Assembly: GCF_000186345.1 (NCBI RefSeq)
Contig: NC_014962.1
Coordinates: forward strand, 1,612,001 to 1,676,000
Direction: 5' to 3'
DNA from: Isosphaera pallida ATCC 43644
GTDB taxonomy: Bacteria > Planctomycetota > Planctomycetia > Isosphaerales > Isosphaeraceae
Length of the DNA: 64,000 bases
Shown here: piece after piece, positions 35,219-46,100 of the stretch
Numbering within the stretch: the first letter of the stretch is position 1
How the letters are laid out: every line of letters begins with the position of its first letter
Position numbers and translations under genes: made by a program
Notes under the pieces: model-generated
Databases searched by the model: none
The model's input: the letters and a program-made list of their open reading frames with translations, nothing else
What the model was told of the DNA's origin: nothing

Positions 35219-37006
35219 TCAATCCAGACCCGACTCGACCAAAATCCGCTGGAACAGCGCGCGGGTTTGAGAGGCGGAATGGAGGACGATTGCGTACTCG
35301 CGATCGGTTCGACGCAGCAGAGAGGCCAGTTGCGATTCGACCTCCGCGCGTTGGGCGACCCACATCTGGCGTTGATCGGCGAGAAGCGCGGCGAGTTCGC
35401 TTCGGATTCCACGCAATGCCCGGCAACGCTCGGCGCGTTGGGCGCGGGTGGCCGTCGGTGCCTCAATCCACTGGCGTTTTTGAGCGATCAGTTGATCGAA
35501 ACGTTGGGCGCGGGCCGGTTCGCAAATGTCCTGCGTACCGACGAGCCTTTCGGGATGGTGCGTCAAATCGCGCAGGCGTTGATTGATCCAATCCCGTTGC
35601 CGGCGGATCGCGTCGGGGTCGGGTTGACCAGGCTTCAAGTGTTGAGTGAGGGAGAGGACTCCAAAGGTTGGGGGGGGAGCTTGAAACCAGTGGGAGGCGA
35701 TCCGGTCACCCAACTGGTCGTAATGAGCGCCCCCAATCCCATGAAGGAACCAGTCGGCCAGGAACCAGCGAAGAAACAGGGTGGTGGTGAACGCTCGGGG
35801 ACGGATTTTGATGCCTGCTTGTTCCAACTGAGCGAGTGTCTCCCGCGCCGAAGCGGAGGCGGTCGGGGACACGGGCAAGTCGGCGAAGCGATCAGGACCC
35901 GGCCGCCCCTCCCCTTCAAAGAGCGATTCTGGCGTGGCCAGTTCGACCCGATCGCCACGACGACGAACCAACAGGGGACGACGGCGGGGCCGCGACGCCG
36001 ACCAAACCCAAAAGGGTGTTTCGATCCACCCCTCGGAAGATTGTGCGAGGTCCGCAAAGGGATGATGGCGTGAGCGAATCTTGTGGCGATGTCGATGGTC
36101 GCGTAAGGCCGCGTTGTGAAGGACGCGGAACCGTTCGGCCTGACAAACCAGATCCAGCAACAAGCTCCGAAACGACTCGGTGCGCGCAATTGCGCTGATA
36201 GCGACCTCATCGACGCCCCACCCCCAGGCCCGTTCCAGACGGGCGCGGGCGACGGTGTGGCGTTCCCCCAGCGTGACCCGGCCCTCAACGCGGAGGGCTT
36301 CGGTCAGGTAAGGTTCCATGATGGGATCTGCAACCAATGACCCGAGAATCTCGCGTGTCCGGGCGGCCAAGGAGCGGAACAGGTCCCAATCGTGCACAAC
36401 CCATTCCTCATGGATTGCCTCCCCCGCGCCGCGATCAAAGGCCAGAGTGCAAGGCGACCAATCCGGCGAACGCCCGTCAGGGACCTTGATGGTCAAGCGT
36501 TTGACCAAATCTTGATCCACCACGACATTGAGCGCCGCGCCGCCGACACGACGCGCCAAGGCGTGAGCCGCGATCATCTTGAACCAGACACCAGGGTGGA
36601 TCCATTCCGGTTGATGTCCCGTGACGATCAAGGGGATGGTTCCATCCTCCAAGGCTCCCAAACCCGAGGGGGACAACTGATGGCGCTGGGCGAAGGCGCG
36701 CGCGCACATGGCGACTTCGCGGCGGGCTTGGCGGCGCAACTCGTTCAGCGGCCAACCGGCCACGCGAACGGCTTCGTCGCGTTGGGCGCGGACGGCGTGT
36801 TCGTGCTGGATCAGCCGAGGTGTGTCGGCCAGGGGGGGGTCGGCCACCACCTCTCCGTCCCGCCGGGGAGCAGACCAACGACGTTGGGCCGGGGCATGAG
36901 GCAGGGCAGGGCGGGCGGGGGAAACGGAACCATCCCACTCGGTGGAGGGGTCGCTACGGCTCGGGAAGCGGCTGGAGGGGACCGGACCGGATTCGGCGTC
37001 GATCAT
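35219..37006 (-). CDS. BshC-like protein, function unproven
   Basis: A 595-residue soluble protein. Near residue 135 it has IVTGHQPEWIHPGVWFKMIAAHALA followed by ALNVVVDQD. This closely parallels the TGHQ-x-x-x-x-x-GPLY-x-x-KI segment and following acidic strand of BshC, the putative last enzyme of bacillithiol synthesis (cysteine addition). The rest is less similar. A long middle region is Arg/Trp-rich and the C-terminal 100 residues are helical with many Gln, Arg and Ala. The start ATG overlaps the stop of the GT2 gene (ATGA). Planctomycetal bacillithiol-like metabolism is an inference. It could be a divergent homologue with another substrate. Confidence 0.6.
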   Translation of the reverse strand: MIDAESGPVPSSRFPSRSDPSTEWDGSVSPARPALPHAPAQRRWSAPRRDGEVVADPPLADTPRLIQHEHAVRAQRDEAVRVAGWPLNELRRQARREVAMCARAFAQRHQLSPSGLGALEDGTIPLIVTGHQPEWIHPGVWFKMIAAHALARRVGGAALNVVVDQDLVKRLTIKVPDGRSPDWSPCTLAFDRGAGEAIHEEWVVHDWDLFRSLAARTREILGSLVADPIMEPYLTEALRVEGRVTLGERHTVARARLERAWGWGVDEVAISAIARTESFRSLLLDLVCQAERFRVLHNAALRDHRHRHKIRSRHHPFADLAQSSEGWIETPFWVWSASRPRRRPLLVRRRGDRVELATPESLFEGEGRPGPDRFADLPVSPTASASARETLAQLEQAGIKIRPRAFTTTLFLRWFLADWFLHGIGGAHYDQLGDRIASHWFQAPPPTFGVLSLTQHLKPGQPDPDAIRRQRDWINQRLRDLTHHPERLVGTQDICEPARAQRFDQLIAQKRQWIEAPTATRAQRAERCRALRGIRSELAALLADQRQMWVAQRAEVESQLASLLRRTDREYAIVLHSASQTRALFQRILVESGLD

Positions 37007-37743
37007 GGGGTCAAGCTCGCTTCGGACCGCCCAAGAAGGTGGTGGAGTCCCTGACGCTCCAACTCTCCACGCAACACGTCGAGGTAATGATTCAGGCGAA
37101 TCGCCGGGTTGTCCAGCGCTCCGCCGAAGGCGCGGGCTTCCTCCAGATAAATCAGGGGAACGGGTTCCTCGTGAATCCTTAGGTTCCAGCGGTACGCTTG
37201 GACCCAAAGTTGCAGCGGCATAGCATAACCGTTTTCAGTGATGTCGAACCGTTCGAGCGCTTCGCGGCGATACACCTTGAATCCACAAAAGGCGTCGGTC
37301 AACCGCCAACCAAACAACTGATTGAGCGTTTGGGTGATGTTCAGGTTGATTCGTCGCCGATCCTCTGGAGGCCGCGCGTCGCCGGGGTGGTGGCTTAGGT
37401 AACGGCTTCCCGACACGATGTCCGCACTAGTGGTCGTCAGCGCGGTGACCAGCTGGGCAATGAGACTGGGCTGATGCTGACCGTCGCAGTCGATGGTTGC
37501 CAGGGCGTCGTAGCCGTGTTGGAGAGCAAAGGCGAAGGCCGAGCGTAAACTGGCCCCGTAACCGAGGTTGACTGGGTGGCGAATCACTTTGACCTGCGGA
37601 AAACCGCGTAACAGGTTGGGGGTGGCGTCGTTGGAGCCATCGTCAACCGCCAGCACCTCGCGGGTGTGAGTCAAAAGTTCGCTGAGGACCGACTTCACGT
37701 AGGCGGCCTCATTATGGATCGGAAGGGCGGTCAAAACCCGCAT
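37003..37743 (-). CDS. Glycosyltransferase family 2 (DPM1/polyprenyl-phosphate type)
   Basis: A 246-residue GT-A enzyme: VLTALPIHNEAAYV at the start, VDDGSNDAT near 35, NLGYGASLRSAF near 61, DCDGQHQP (DxD) near 84, and GSRYL near 110. A DAFCGFKVYRREAL segment near 150 is typical of dolichol/polyprenyl-phosphate-type transferases. No membrane helices are seen. ATG 37743 matches the family start. An in-frame ATG at 37917 would add 58 residues. Its end overlaps the BshC-like gene by 4 bases, so the two are co-translated, though a joint pathway is not obvious. Confidence 0.88.
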   Translation of the reverse strand: MRVLTALPIHNEAAYVKSVLSELLTHTREVLAVDDGSNDATPNLLRGFPQVKVIRHPVNLGYGASLRSAFAFALQHGYDALATIDCDGQHQPSLIAQLVTALTTTSADIVSGSRYLSHHPGDARPPEDRRRINLNITQTLNQLFGWRLTDAFCGFKVYRREALERFDITENGYAMPLQLWVQAYRWNLRIHEEPVPLIYLEEARAFGGALDNPAIRLNHYLDVLRGELERQGLHHLLGRSEASLTP

Positions 37744-37971
37744 CGGCGAAAGGCCCGCGTCGATTTGCGAAGTAGGAAGGGACCATTCACGCGGACTTCG
37801 TTCAACCGACACGAAACCCGCCCATCGGGATTGTAGAAGTCGGGTCCATCCCGTTGACGCTGGGACGATTTCCTTGAGTGTCGCCTGGGGTTGAGAAGGT
37901 CGTTGGGCGGAATGCATGGCAAACGGTTGAGGAGCCCCGCCGCAGCTGGAACTGTCAGGATCAATTCGGGC

Positions 37972-38640
37972 TCAATCTCGATAGGTGACGACCAGGAACG
38001 CGACCGCCTCGATTTTGCCGTGGTTTTCGATGCGATGGGGAAGATCGGCGCGGTAGTGAGCCGAGTCGCCGGCTTGAAGCTCGGCACGGTCCTCGCCGGA
38101 GACCACGAGGAGGCGTCCCTTCCAAACCGTCAGGAATTCGCGGGTGCCCTCAAAGTGCGCCGCGCTAACCAACGCGCCGCCGGCGGCCAACCGAAGCTCG
38201 TAAAATTCGACATCTTTTTCCAGATGAAGCGGGGAAAGGGTGCGAATCCGGCAATCAGGGTCGGAGCGGTAGGTGTGGGCCTGGTCGTCGGCGCGAATGA
38301 CCTCAATGCCCGAGGTGGCCGAGGGAGCGTCGATGAGTTCGCCCAAACTCATACCGAAGACCTGGGCGATCCGGAACATCACCGCCAAGGTCGGATTAGC
38401 CTCGCCCCGTTCGATCTGTGAGAGCATCGACCGTGACACTCCACACGCTTTGGAAAACTCCTCCAGCGACCAGTTGCGCTCGGTCCGCAACGTCTTCACA
38501 CGCTGACGTAACCGCTCGGCCACCACCTCGGAGGGGTCGATGAATCCCTCCCGTCGCAACGCCGACCCCACCCTTCCAGGTTCCCGTCCATTCAGTTGCT
38601 CCGTCCGACCGTTGGCTTTCGCCTTCGCCTTGCGAGCCAT
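37972..38640 (-). CDS. XRE-family transcriptional regulator with cupin domain
   Basis: A 222-residue regulator. A basic N-terminus precedes a helix-turn-helix at about 48-103 (WSLEEFSKACGVSRSMLSQIERGEANPTLAVMFRIA). The C-terminal cupin (about 140-220) has the ELRLAAGG, AHFEGTREFLTVWKGRL and LQAGDSAHYRADLPHRIEN motifs and ends at VVTYRD. Such proteins usually repress or activate an adjacent amino-acid or polyamine gene and sense a small ligand. The ATG at 38640 has GGGGAGGA upstream. It is divergent from tdh, which makes tdh-kbl the likely target. Confidence 0.92.
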   Translation of the reverse strand: MARKAKAKANGRTEQLNGREPGRVGSALRREGFIDPSEVVAERLRQRVKTLRTERNWSLEEFSKACGVSRSMLSQIERGEANPTLAVMFRIAQVFGMSLGELIDAPSATSGIEVIRADDQAHTYRSDPDCRIRTLSPLHLEKDVEFYELRLAAGGALVSAAHFEGTREFLTVWKGRLLVVSGEDRAELQAGDSAHYRADLPHRIENHGKIEAVAFLVVTYRD

Positions 38641-38761
38641 CGCCCCGTCCTCCCCGGTTCGCCCCATCAACCGCACTGCCCCCCGGAATCGTTGAACGCG
38701 CCCCCTCATCCATCATACCGGACGACTCATTCGAAAAAATGGAATTCCTCCCGGTTCACCC

Positions 38762-38815
38762 TTGACCAATCCGGTTTGCTTCCGCTATGGTGGAGGAGTT
38801 GTCCAACAAATTGGA
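38762..38815 (+). promoter_or_regulatory. Candidate tdh promoter with overlapping palindromic operator
   Basis: TTGACC (38762-38767) and TATGGT (38786-38791) are separated by 18 bases, a fair sigma-70-like promoter for tdh. Just downstream is a perfect inverted repeat TCCAA-CAAA-TTGGA (38802-38815), which could bind the divergently encoded XRE-cupin regulator. Assignment is by position and symmetry only. Confidence 0.45.
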
Positions 38816-38873
38816 TGATCCCTCGTGTAACCCGATAGGATCACCACGGCCTTGGAACAAACGAGGCGCGACC

Positions 38874-39899
38874 ATGAAGGCATTAGTAAAGAAAGAAGAT
38901 CGTCCAGGGCTGTGGATGATGGAAGTGCCTGAGCCAGAGATCGGCATCAACGATGTGCTGATCAAGGTGGACCGCACCGGAATTTGTGGAACAGACATTC
39001 ATATTTATAAATGGGATGATTGGGCGCGACGGACGATCCCCTATCCGATGGTGGTGGGTCATGAGTTCGTGGGCGAGGTGGTGGCGGTTGGTTCCAACGT
39101 CAACGATTTTCGTCCCGGCGACGTGGTCAGCGGCGAGGGGCATGTGGTCTGCGGGCGTTGCCGCAATTGCCTGGCGGGGCGGCGTCATCTGTGCGCCCAC
39201 ACGCAGGGGGTGGGGGTGAATCGTCCGGGGGCGTTCGCCGAATATGTGGCGCTGCCGATGTCCAATGTCTGGCTTCACGCGCCGGGGATTGACCGCGACG
39301 TAGCGGCGATTTTCGATCCCTTTGGCAACGCGGTCCACACCGCGTTGTCCTTCGACGTGCTGGGCGAGGATGTGTTGATCACCGGAGCCGGTCCCATTGG
39401 GATCATGGCCGCCGCGGTGGTCCGCCACGCAGGAGCGCGCCACGTGGTCATCACCGACGTCAACCCCCACCGCCTCGAACTGGCTCGCCGAATGGGGGTG
39501 ACCCTGGCCCTCGACGTGCGAACCGAGTCGATCGCCCAAGCCCAAAAGCGACTGGGAATGCAGGAGGGATTCGACGTGGGTTTGGAAATGTCGGGCAATC
39601 CCCAGGCGTTCCGCGACCTCTTGGCCAACATGTGTCACGGCGGCAAAGTGGCGTTGCTAGGCATCCCCGCAACCGAGATCGCCATCGACTGGAACCTCGT
39701 TGTTTTCAACATGCTCACCATCAAAGGGATCTATGGACGTGAGATGTACGAAACCTGGTATAAAATGACGGTCATGCTTCAAAGTGGTCTGAACATCAAG
39801 CCGGTCATCACCCACCATTTCCCGGCCGACGAGTACGAACGAGGATTCCAGACCATGCTCTCGGGACAATCGGGTAAAATCATCCTGCACTGGAACTGA
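38874..39899 (+). CDS. tdh: L-threonine 3-dehydrogenase
   Basis: Zinc NAD-dependent dehydrogenase making 2-amino-3-oxobutyrate from threonine. The 341 residues fit the family exactly. Seen: [16 protein letters not shown] (catalytic zinc Cys and threonine-specific segment), GHEFVGEV, the structural-zinc cysteines [25 protein letters not shown] (NAD loop), and LLGIP. The ATG has GAGG 7 bases before. It is followed by kbl, whose product cleaves the unstable intermediate, so the pair turns threonine into glycine and acetyl-CoA. Confidence 0.96.
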   Translation: MKALVKKEDRPGLWMMEVPEPEIGINDVLIKVDRTGICGTDIHIYKWDDWARRTIPYPMVVGHEFVGEVVAVGSNVNDFRPGDVVSGEGHVVCGRCRNCLAGRRHLCAHTQGVGVNRPGAFAEYVALPMSNVWLHAPGIDRDVAAIFDPFGNAVHTALSFDVLGEDVLITGAGPIGIMAAAVVRHAGARHVVITDVNPHRLELARRMGVTLALDVRTESIAQAQKRLGMQEGFDVGLEMSGNPQAFRDLLANMCHGGKVALLGIPATEIAIDWNLVVFNMLTIKGIYGREMYETWYKMTVMLQSGLNIKPVITHHFPADEYERGFQTMLSGQSGKIILHWN

Positions 39900-40032
39900 A
39901 TGCGTCCAGGCGGGTTGCATGGGATCGTTCTAACCCCGCTGGCAATCTCCGTCCCACTTCGCTCAACACCCTTGACCTCGCCCCGCTGACGCCCGCCCAC
40001 GTTAGTCTCGTTTTTCCCGGGAGATCCTTGTG

Positions 40033-41247
40033 ATGTACGGCGCGATCAAGAAACACCTCGGTTCACAGTTGGAGCAGATCGAATCGGCTGGGTTGACCAA
40101 GAGGGAGCGAATCATCACCACGCCGCAGGATTCGCACATTCGGGTCAAAGGTGTGGCCCGCGAGGTCATCAACTTCTGCGCCAACAACTATTTAGGGTTG
40201 GCCGAACATCCCGAAGTCATCCAGGCGGCGCACGAGGCGCTCGATCAATGGGGTTACGGACTGGCCTCGGTTCGCTTCATCTGCGGCACGCAAACCCTCC
40301 ATAAAACCTTGGAGGACAAGCTTAGCGAATTCCTGGGGACCGAGGACACGATCCTCTATTCCTCCTGTTTCGACGCCAATGGCGGACTGTTCGAGACCCT
40401 GCTGGGACCGGAGGACGCGGTCATTTCCGACGCGCTCAATCACGCCAGTATCATCGACGGCATTCGCTTGTGCAAAGCCAAACGATTCCGCTACCGCCAC
40501 AACGACCCCGCCGACTTGGAAGCCCAGCTGATTGCCGCCAATGAGGCGGGAGCCCGCTACAAGCTCATCGCCACTGACGGCGTTTTCTCGATGGACGGCA
40601 CGATCGCTAACCTACCGGCGATCTGCGAGTTAGCTGACCGCTACGACGCCTTGATTATGATGGACGACTGCCACGCCACCGGCTTCCTGGGTCGAACTGG
40701 TCGCGGCACTCACGAATATCACGACGTGATGGGACGCATCGATATCCTCACGGGAACCCTCGGCAAAGCACTCGGTGGGGCCAGCGGCGGTTATGTCTCG
40801 GGACGCGCTGAAATCATCGCGTTGCTGAGGCAAAAGTCGCGTCCTTATCTGTTCTCCAACACCCTGGCTCCTCCTATTGTGGGCGGTTCGCTCAAGGCGC
40901 TGGAACTGGTGAGCCGATCGACCGAACTGCGCGACAAACTGATGCGTAACACCCAAATCTTCCGCGAGGGAATCACCGCGCTGGGTTACACCGTGTTGCC
41001 CGGCGAGCATCCCATCACTCCGATCATGCTGGGCGACGCGGCCCTTGCGGCTCGCGTGGCCGATGCTTTGCTCGACAAAGGCATTTATGTGATTGGCTTT
41101 TCCTATCCCGTGGTGCCCCAGGGTCAGGCCCGCATCCGGGTCCAAATCTCGGCTGCCCATTCCGAGGAAGACCTGACTCATGCTCTGGAGGCTTTTGGTC
41201 AGGTCAAACGCGAGATGGGACTTGAGGCTGTCCTGACAAATTCCTAG
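40033..41247 (+). CDS. kbl: Glycine C-acetyltransferase (2-amino-3-ketobutyrate CoA ligase)
   Basis: A PLP alpha-oxoamine synthase cleaving 2-amino-3-ketobutyrate with CoA. The 404 residues include [59 protein letters not shown] and the PLP lysine in [10 protein letters not shown] (Lys245). GGAG lies 8 bases before the ATG at 40033, and a GTG at 40030 is also possible. Placement 130 bases after tdh fixes the assignment over the related bioF. Confidence 0.96.
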   Translation: MYGAIKKHLGSQLEQIESAGLTKRERIITTPQDSHIRVKGVAREVINFCANNYLGLAEHPEVIQAAHEALDQWGYGLASVRFICGTQTLHKTLEDKLSEFLGTEDTILYSSCFDANGGLFETLLGPEDAVISDALNHASIIDGIRLCKAKRFRYRHNDPADLEAQLIAANEAGARYKLIATDGVFSMDGTIANLPAICELADRYDALIMMDDCHATGFLGRTGRGTHEYHDVMGRIDILTGTLGKALGGASGGYVSGRAEIIALLRQKSRPYLFSNTLAPPIVGGSLKALELVSRSTELRDKLMRNTQIFREGITALGYTVLPGEHPITPIMLGDAALAARVADALLDKGIYVIGFSYPVVPQGQARIRVQISAAHSEEDLTHALEAFGQVKREMGLEAVLTNS

Positions 41248-41410
41248 GATGGTTAGCGCCCTGAGGGTGGATTTGATCCGCTCGACAATGGAGTTCCCAA
41301 TCATCCCTCACCCCGACGGGGTGGTTTCCAAAGTCGAGGGTCAAAGCCTTGGGAAGCGACCCAGCGCCAAATTCCATCTTTCCATCAATCACGCTGGCTG
41401 ATTGGACCAA

Positions 41411-41437
41411 TTCCCCGACCCCAGCGGGCTCGGGGAA
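41411..41437. terminator. Strong hairpin between convergent kbl and hybrid kinase genes
   Basis: TTCCCCGA (41411-41418) pairs with TCGGGGAA (41430-41437), with CCC/GGG able to extend inside the loop. A second, smaller hairpin CACCCC-GAC-GGGGTG lies at 41309-41323. Neither is followed by a T-run, so this is at best a non-canonical bidirectional terminator. Confidence 0.4.
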
Positions 41438-41463
41438 TCATGGGATATGTTTCATCGATGGTT

Positions 41464-43101
41464 TCACATCGGTCTTGAGAAACGGTTGCGGGGCACGGCC
41501 GACGTGGCGTCGCGGATCGCTCTCCAGAGTTCCATCATGTCGTATGGCTTGGTCAGAAATGCGGTCAGTGGCGGGGCCACCGTGGTGGACGACAGTTGGC
41601 GGCTGAGGATCACGAGAGGACCATCGTAACCCATCTGCCGAAAGAGGCGCGGGGTCACGTTCAGGTGGTCGGCGTCGGCCAAGACGAGCGGAAGTCGAGG
41701 AGGACGCCCTGTGGACAACTCGCTGATCGATTCAAACTCGTCTTGACGATCGCCCACGCTCGTTCGAGCGTACCAGGCCATCAACTCGTCGATGTCTTGG
41801 GCGAGGGTTGGAGTTCCACCCGCTTCGGCGAGTTGACGCATCAAAACTTGGGCCGAAAATGCCCCACAATCCAGCACCAAAATCTGATACCGCTTGAGAA
41901 CCGGCATCGCAACCAAGGTGGATTCCGACTCGCCGATCACCTCGGCTTCAAACTCAAACACGAAGCAACTGCCTTTAGAAGGCTGGCTCTCCACTCGCAG
42001 CGAGCCACCCATCAGACACGCCAACTTCTGAGCAATGACCAAACCCAACCCCCAACCCGTCCGACTCGACTTCGTCCCCCGGCTCTGGATTGGAAAGGAA
42101 CCCGGCTTGAACAACATCTCGATTGTCTCCGGGTCCATCCCCGAGCCGCTATCCTCCACCTCGAAACGCAAGCGGACCCTCTGCGTCGAAAGAGTGGTCG
42201 CCCGAACTCGGACCACGACGCCACCGACGTCGGTGAATTTGATCGCGTTGCCAATCAAGTTGATGAGCATCCGTTTGATGCGGGCTTCATCTCCAACGAT
42301 CCGAGTTGGTACCTCCGAGCCCAAGTCGCACACCAATTCGAGATTCTTGGCGCGGGCCAACACGTCTTGACAGCGGATCAACTCCAAGAGCGACTCATGA
42401 AGATTGAACGGCGCCAGACGCAAACGCAGTCGGCCCGACTCCAAACTGGTGTAATCAAGAAGTTCCGTCAGGAGGTCCATTACGATTTTGGAGCAAGCTT
42501 GGATTCGTTCCAGGTCGCTTTCGATGGTCTCGATCGTCTCGCCGGAGGCCAGAATCTCGGCCAGTTCGGAAATAACCCCCACTGGGTTGCGGATGTCGTG
42601 GGAAACCTGGGCCAGCAAATTCCGCAGGTCTTCATTCTCGCGGGAGGCCCGTTCGCCGGATTCGCGCCAGGCGGTTTCCATGCGGTGGCGGTGAAGACTC
42701 AGCTCGATGGCAGCGCGCAATTCTCCTTCGCGGCAAGGCTTGTGCAGATAGGCGTAGGGATGGGTTGGCTTGGCTCGTTCGATGGTGAACTGGTCGGCGA
42801 AAGCGGTCAAATAGATGATCGGCACGTGCAGCTGATCGGAAATTGTTCTCGCTGCTTCGATGCCGTCTTCGTCGCCCTTGAGTCGGATGTCCATGAAAAC
42901 CAGGTCGGGCCGTAATTCCTCGGCCAACCGAACTGCGTCAGCGGCAGTATCGGCGTGACCGACCACGCGATGACCCATCTCGTGCAATTGGTCTTCCAGG
43001 CCCATCCGCAGAATTGCCTCGTCCTCGACTAAAAGGATACGCACCGGCGAAGCCGCCGCTGCTGGCGACGAAGATGATTCCACCGGAACGTTGTTCATCA
43101 T
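41464..43101 (-). CDS. Hybrid receiver/histidine kinase/receiver protein
   Basis: 545 residues. The N-terminal receiver (about 20-135) has the acidic pair in LLVEDEA, the phospho-acceptor Asp71 in FMDIRL, LTAF and YLHKP. A HisKA dimerisation helix carries His168 in QVSHDIRNPVGV. HATPase_c has NLIGNAIKF (N box), DSGSGMD (G1) and GWGLGLVIAQKL. The C-terminal 120 residues (QILVLDCGAF ... LVLADAD ... FLTKPYD) resemble a receiver lacking part of the acidic pocket. The gene overlaps the phytochrome gene by 4 bases, so it very likely receives the light signal as response regulator and relays it. No DNA-binding domain is present. Confidence 0.9.
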   Translation of the reverse strand: MMNNVPVESSSSPAAAASPVRILLVEDEAILRMGLEDQLHEMGHRVVGHADTAADAVRLAEELRPDLVFMDIRLKGDEDGIEAARTISDQLHVPIIYLTAFADQFTIERAKPTHPYAYLHKPCREGELRAAIELSLHRHRMETAWRESGERASRENEDLRNLLAQVSHDIRNPVGVISELAEILASGETIETIESDLERIQACSKIVMDLLTELLDYTSLESGRLRLRLAPFNLHESLLELIRCQDVLARAKNLELVCDLGSEVPTRIVGDEARIKRMLINLIGNAIKFTDVGGVVVRVRATTLSTQRVRLRFEVEDSGSGMDPETIEMLFKPGSFPIQSRGTKSSRTGWGLGLVIAQKLACLMGGSLRVESQPSKGSCFVFEFEAEVIGESESTLVAMPVLKRYQILVLDCGAFSAQVLMRQLAEAGGTPTLAQDIDELMAWYARTSVGDRQDEFESISELSTGRPPRLPLVLADADHLNVTPRLFRQMGYDGPLVILSRQLSSTTVAPPLTAFLTKPYDMMELWRAIRDATSAVPRNRFSRPM

Positions 43102-46100
43102 GTTCCAGACTCCCGTTTATCTGAATCGAATGGGTTTGGAGGCTTGAGAGGAAAGGACAACAACGCGGTGACACCTTCACCGGGTCGGGAAACAAATCGA
43201 ATCGACCCATCGAGCTGCGCTGTGAGGTTGTGAATCAGTCGCAAACCCAACGACGGTGAGGCGGACCAATCGAACCCCTCCGACGCGCCGGGCCCGTCGT
43301 CGCCGACAGTCAGCGTCAAACGATTGTCTGAAGAACCTCTCACCGCGACCTCCAAACGCCCGGCCCGTCCTCCGGCGAACGCATGTTTGAGCGCGTTGGT
43401 AATCAGTTCATTGAGGATGAGACCGAACGGAACCGCCCGTTCCAGGTCCAACTCCAACTCCTCCGGTTCGGCTGAGATCCGCAGGTCGATCTGGCTGAAT
43501 CCGTTGGAACCGCCCTGGGTCAACAGGTCGCACAATCGCCTCAGATAATTTGGAACCGGAAGCGAGTTGCTCCAGCCTTCCCGACGATGCAGCAACTCGT
43601 GAACCATCGCCAATGAATGGATGCGCGATCGGCTTTCCTCCAATGCTTGGGCAGCCAGATGATCAAAGCGTCCCAGCTGCCGGGCTTGAAGTCCCAAAAG
43701 TTCGACGATCACCGCCAGATTGTTCTTGACCCGGTGATGCACTTCCTTGAGCAAAATCTCGCGTTCCATCAGCATCTTTCTCAATTGAAGTTCAATCTCC
43801 TTGCGTTCAGTAATGTCGATGGTGGTACCGATCGCCTTCAACGGATCACCTTCATCGCTCCTGATCGCTCGACCGCGAGTGAGAAACCAACGAGTTCCAT
43901 TCCCGGGAATATTGACAAAATACTCGTATTCAAACCAGCCAGCTTTTCCTTGAATGTGTTCTTTCAATAATTCAATGGCCTGTTGATGAATTTCAGGACT
44001 CATACGACTAAGAATCTCGCTAGCGGTTCGAGGTGGATCAGCGGGATCAAATCCCAACCAGGCATAGAGTTCCGGGTCGGGCGTGAACACATCGGTGGCG
44101 AGGTCGTATTCCCAGACCGCGACTCGCCCGTTCTGGATCGCCATGCGATAGCGTTCCTCCCGCGCACGGAGTTCCTGCTCCATGCGGTTGCGTTCGGTCA
44201 AATCCAGCGCGACGCCACCCAGCAACTTTGTTCCTGAACGGCTCTGAATCGGAAACCTGACCACCATCGCCTCGCCGACTCCACCGTCGGCCATCTGATA
44301 TTCCTCGATAGTAGCTGTCGACTCGCCGGTCTCGAACACCCGGCGACTGGCTTGACGATACGCCTGCATTCGGTCCGACGGAATCAACTTCTCGAATGTC
44401 GAATGATGGAATTGATCGAGCCGGAGGCCATAGTAGTTCAGCAGGAAACGGTTCACATAGTCGAAACACAGGTCGTCACGTTGGATCCAAGCGGCGATTG
44501 GTAAGTGATCGAGGAAGGCGCGGAAGTTCAGTTCGGCTTGTTTGCGATCGGTGATGTCGATGATGGTGCCAATTCCTTTGATCGGCGCGCCCGCCTCAGC
44601 GCAAACCACCTGGCCCCGGCCGAGGAACCAGCGAATGCCCCCATCGGTCGTCCGGACGCAACATTCGAGTTCAAATGGATCTCGATCTCCTTCCAACGAA
44701 CGACGTACTTGCTCCTGTACGGCGGGCAGGGACTCTGGATCGAGATAGTCGAGCGCTTCGGTCAAGGTCCGAGGAGCTTTGACGGGATCCACCCCCAACC
44801 AGGTCCAAAGTTCCGGGTCGGGTGTGAACACATCGGTGGCGAGGTCGTGTTCCCAGACCGCGACTCGCCCGTTCTGGATCGCCATGCGATAGCGTTCCTC
44901 CCGCGTGCGGAGTTCCCGCTCCATGCGGTTGCGTTCGGTGATGTTGATTGCGATCTCGCCTAGCAGTTTCTTGTCGGAGCCGTTGGGAATCGGGAACTTG
45001 ATGACCAGATACTCGCCCGTCGTACCGTCGGCCTTGGGGATTGACTCGGTGAAATTGATGGTCTCGCCGGTCTCGAACACCCAGCGGCTGGTATTGCGGC
45101 GTTGCTCCTTCTGTTCGGGTGTCTGAAGGAAGCAAGGGTCGAGGTTGGTTTGGCCGAGACCGTGTTCGAGCTGGGCGTGTCGGTTGCAAAACTCGAATTC
45201 AAAATCGTCACGTTGGATCCAAGCGCTCACCGGCATATGGTCCATGAAGGCTTGGAAGCGGTTGCGAGTGGCCTTGAGTTCCTCCATGGTTGTTTTGCGC
45301 GTGGTGGCGTCATGGAGGACCGCCAGCACAAAGAGGAGCTTGCCCTGATCGTCATTGACAGCGCGCCAGCGTTCCTCGACCCAGAGGCGTCCTTGAGGAA
45401 GGTCAAGCCAACGCTCCGCGTCGATCGAGCCGCGTTGGGCGTGGGTGGTCCGCCAACGTTCGACCACCACGGGGTCGATCGCCAAGGCCGGGTCGTCCAA
45501 TCGTTTGCCGACCACATCGCCTTCAGGTCGTCCCAGAATACGTTCGGCGTTGTGGTTCCAAACTAGTACCGTCCCCACAGGGTCAATCGCGAGAACTGCG
45601 TCGTCGATCTGGGCGAAGAGCGCTTCGCTCAGCGTTCGAAGCCTTAGGCCAAGCAAACGACGCCACTCGATCACGCCGCCCAGAACGTGATCGCGAATCG
45701 TTTCTTCGACAATGAGCCGATCCGCGGTCGTCCAGGGACGGCTGCGGCCGCGGACCACTTCGATCCATGCGGCGAACGAGGCGCAGGGTTCGAGACGATA
45801 GCCCTCGGGAGTCGGGGTCAATCCTTTGCGGTGGTCGCCACCCCAGGTCACCGTTCGGGCGAACTCGCCTCGGAACCAAAGCAACCAGTGTTGGGGATAG
45901 TCGGGTACCTTGAGGGCGAGTAAGCCGGCGGCGACTTCGGCCTGGTCGGCGAACTCCGGCATGATCTCGGCGAGATGATCGCTCACCACCAGCGGTTCGC
46001 CTCGTTGGTCGAGCCGATCGACGAGGCGATGCACCATCTCGTCGCGTGGGACAATGCCTCGGGAGTAAACCGCATCGGGGCGCGCCACGGCGAAACCGTC

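Noticed and set aside
41596-42915. 439-codon plus-strand frame opposite the hybrid kinase
   Set aside because: It is antisense to a gene with clear receiver and kinase motifs, and its own translation has no recognisable domain.
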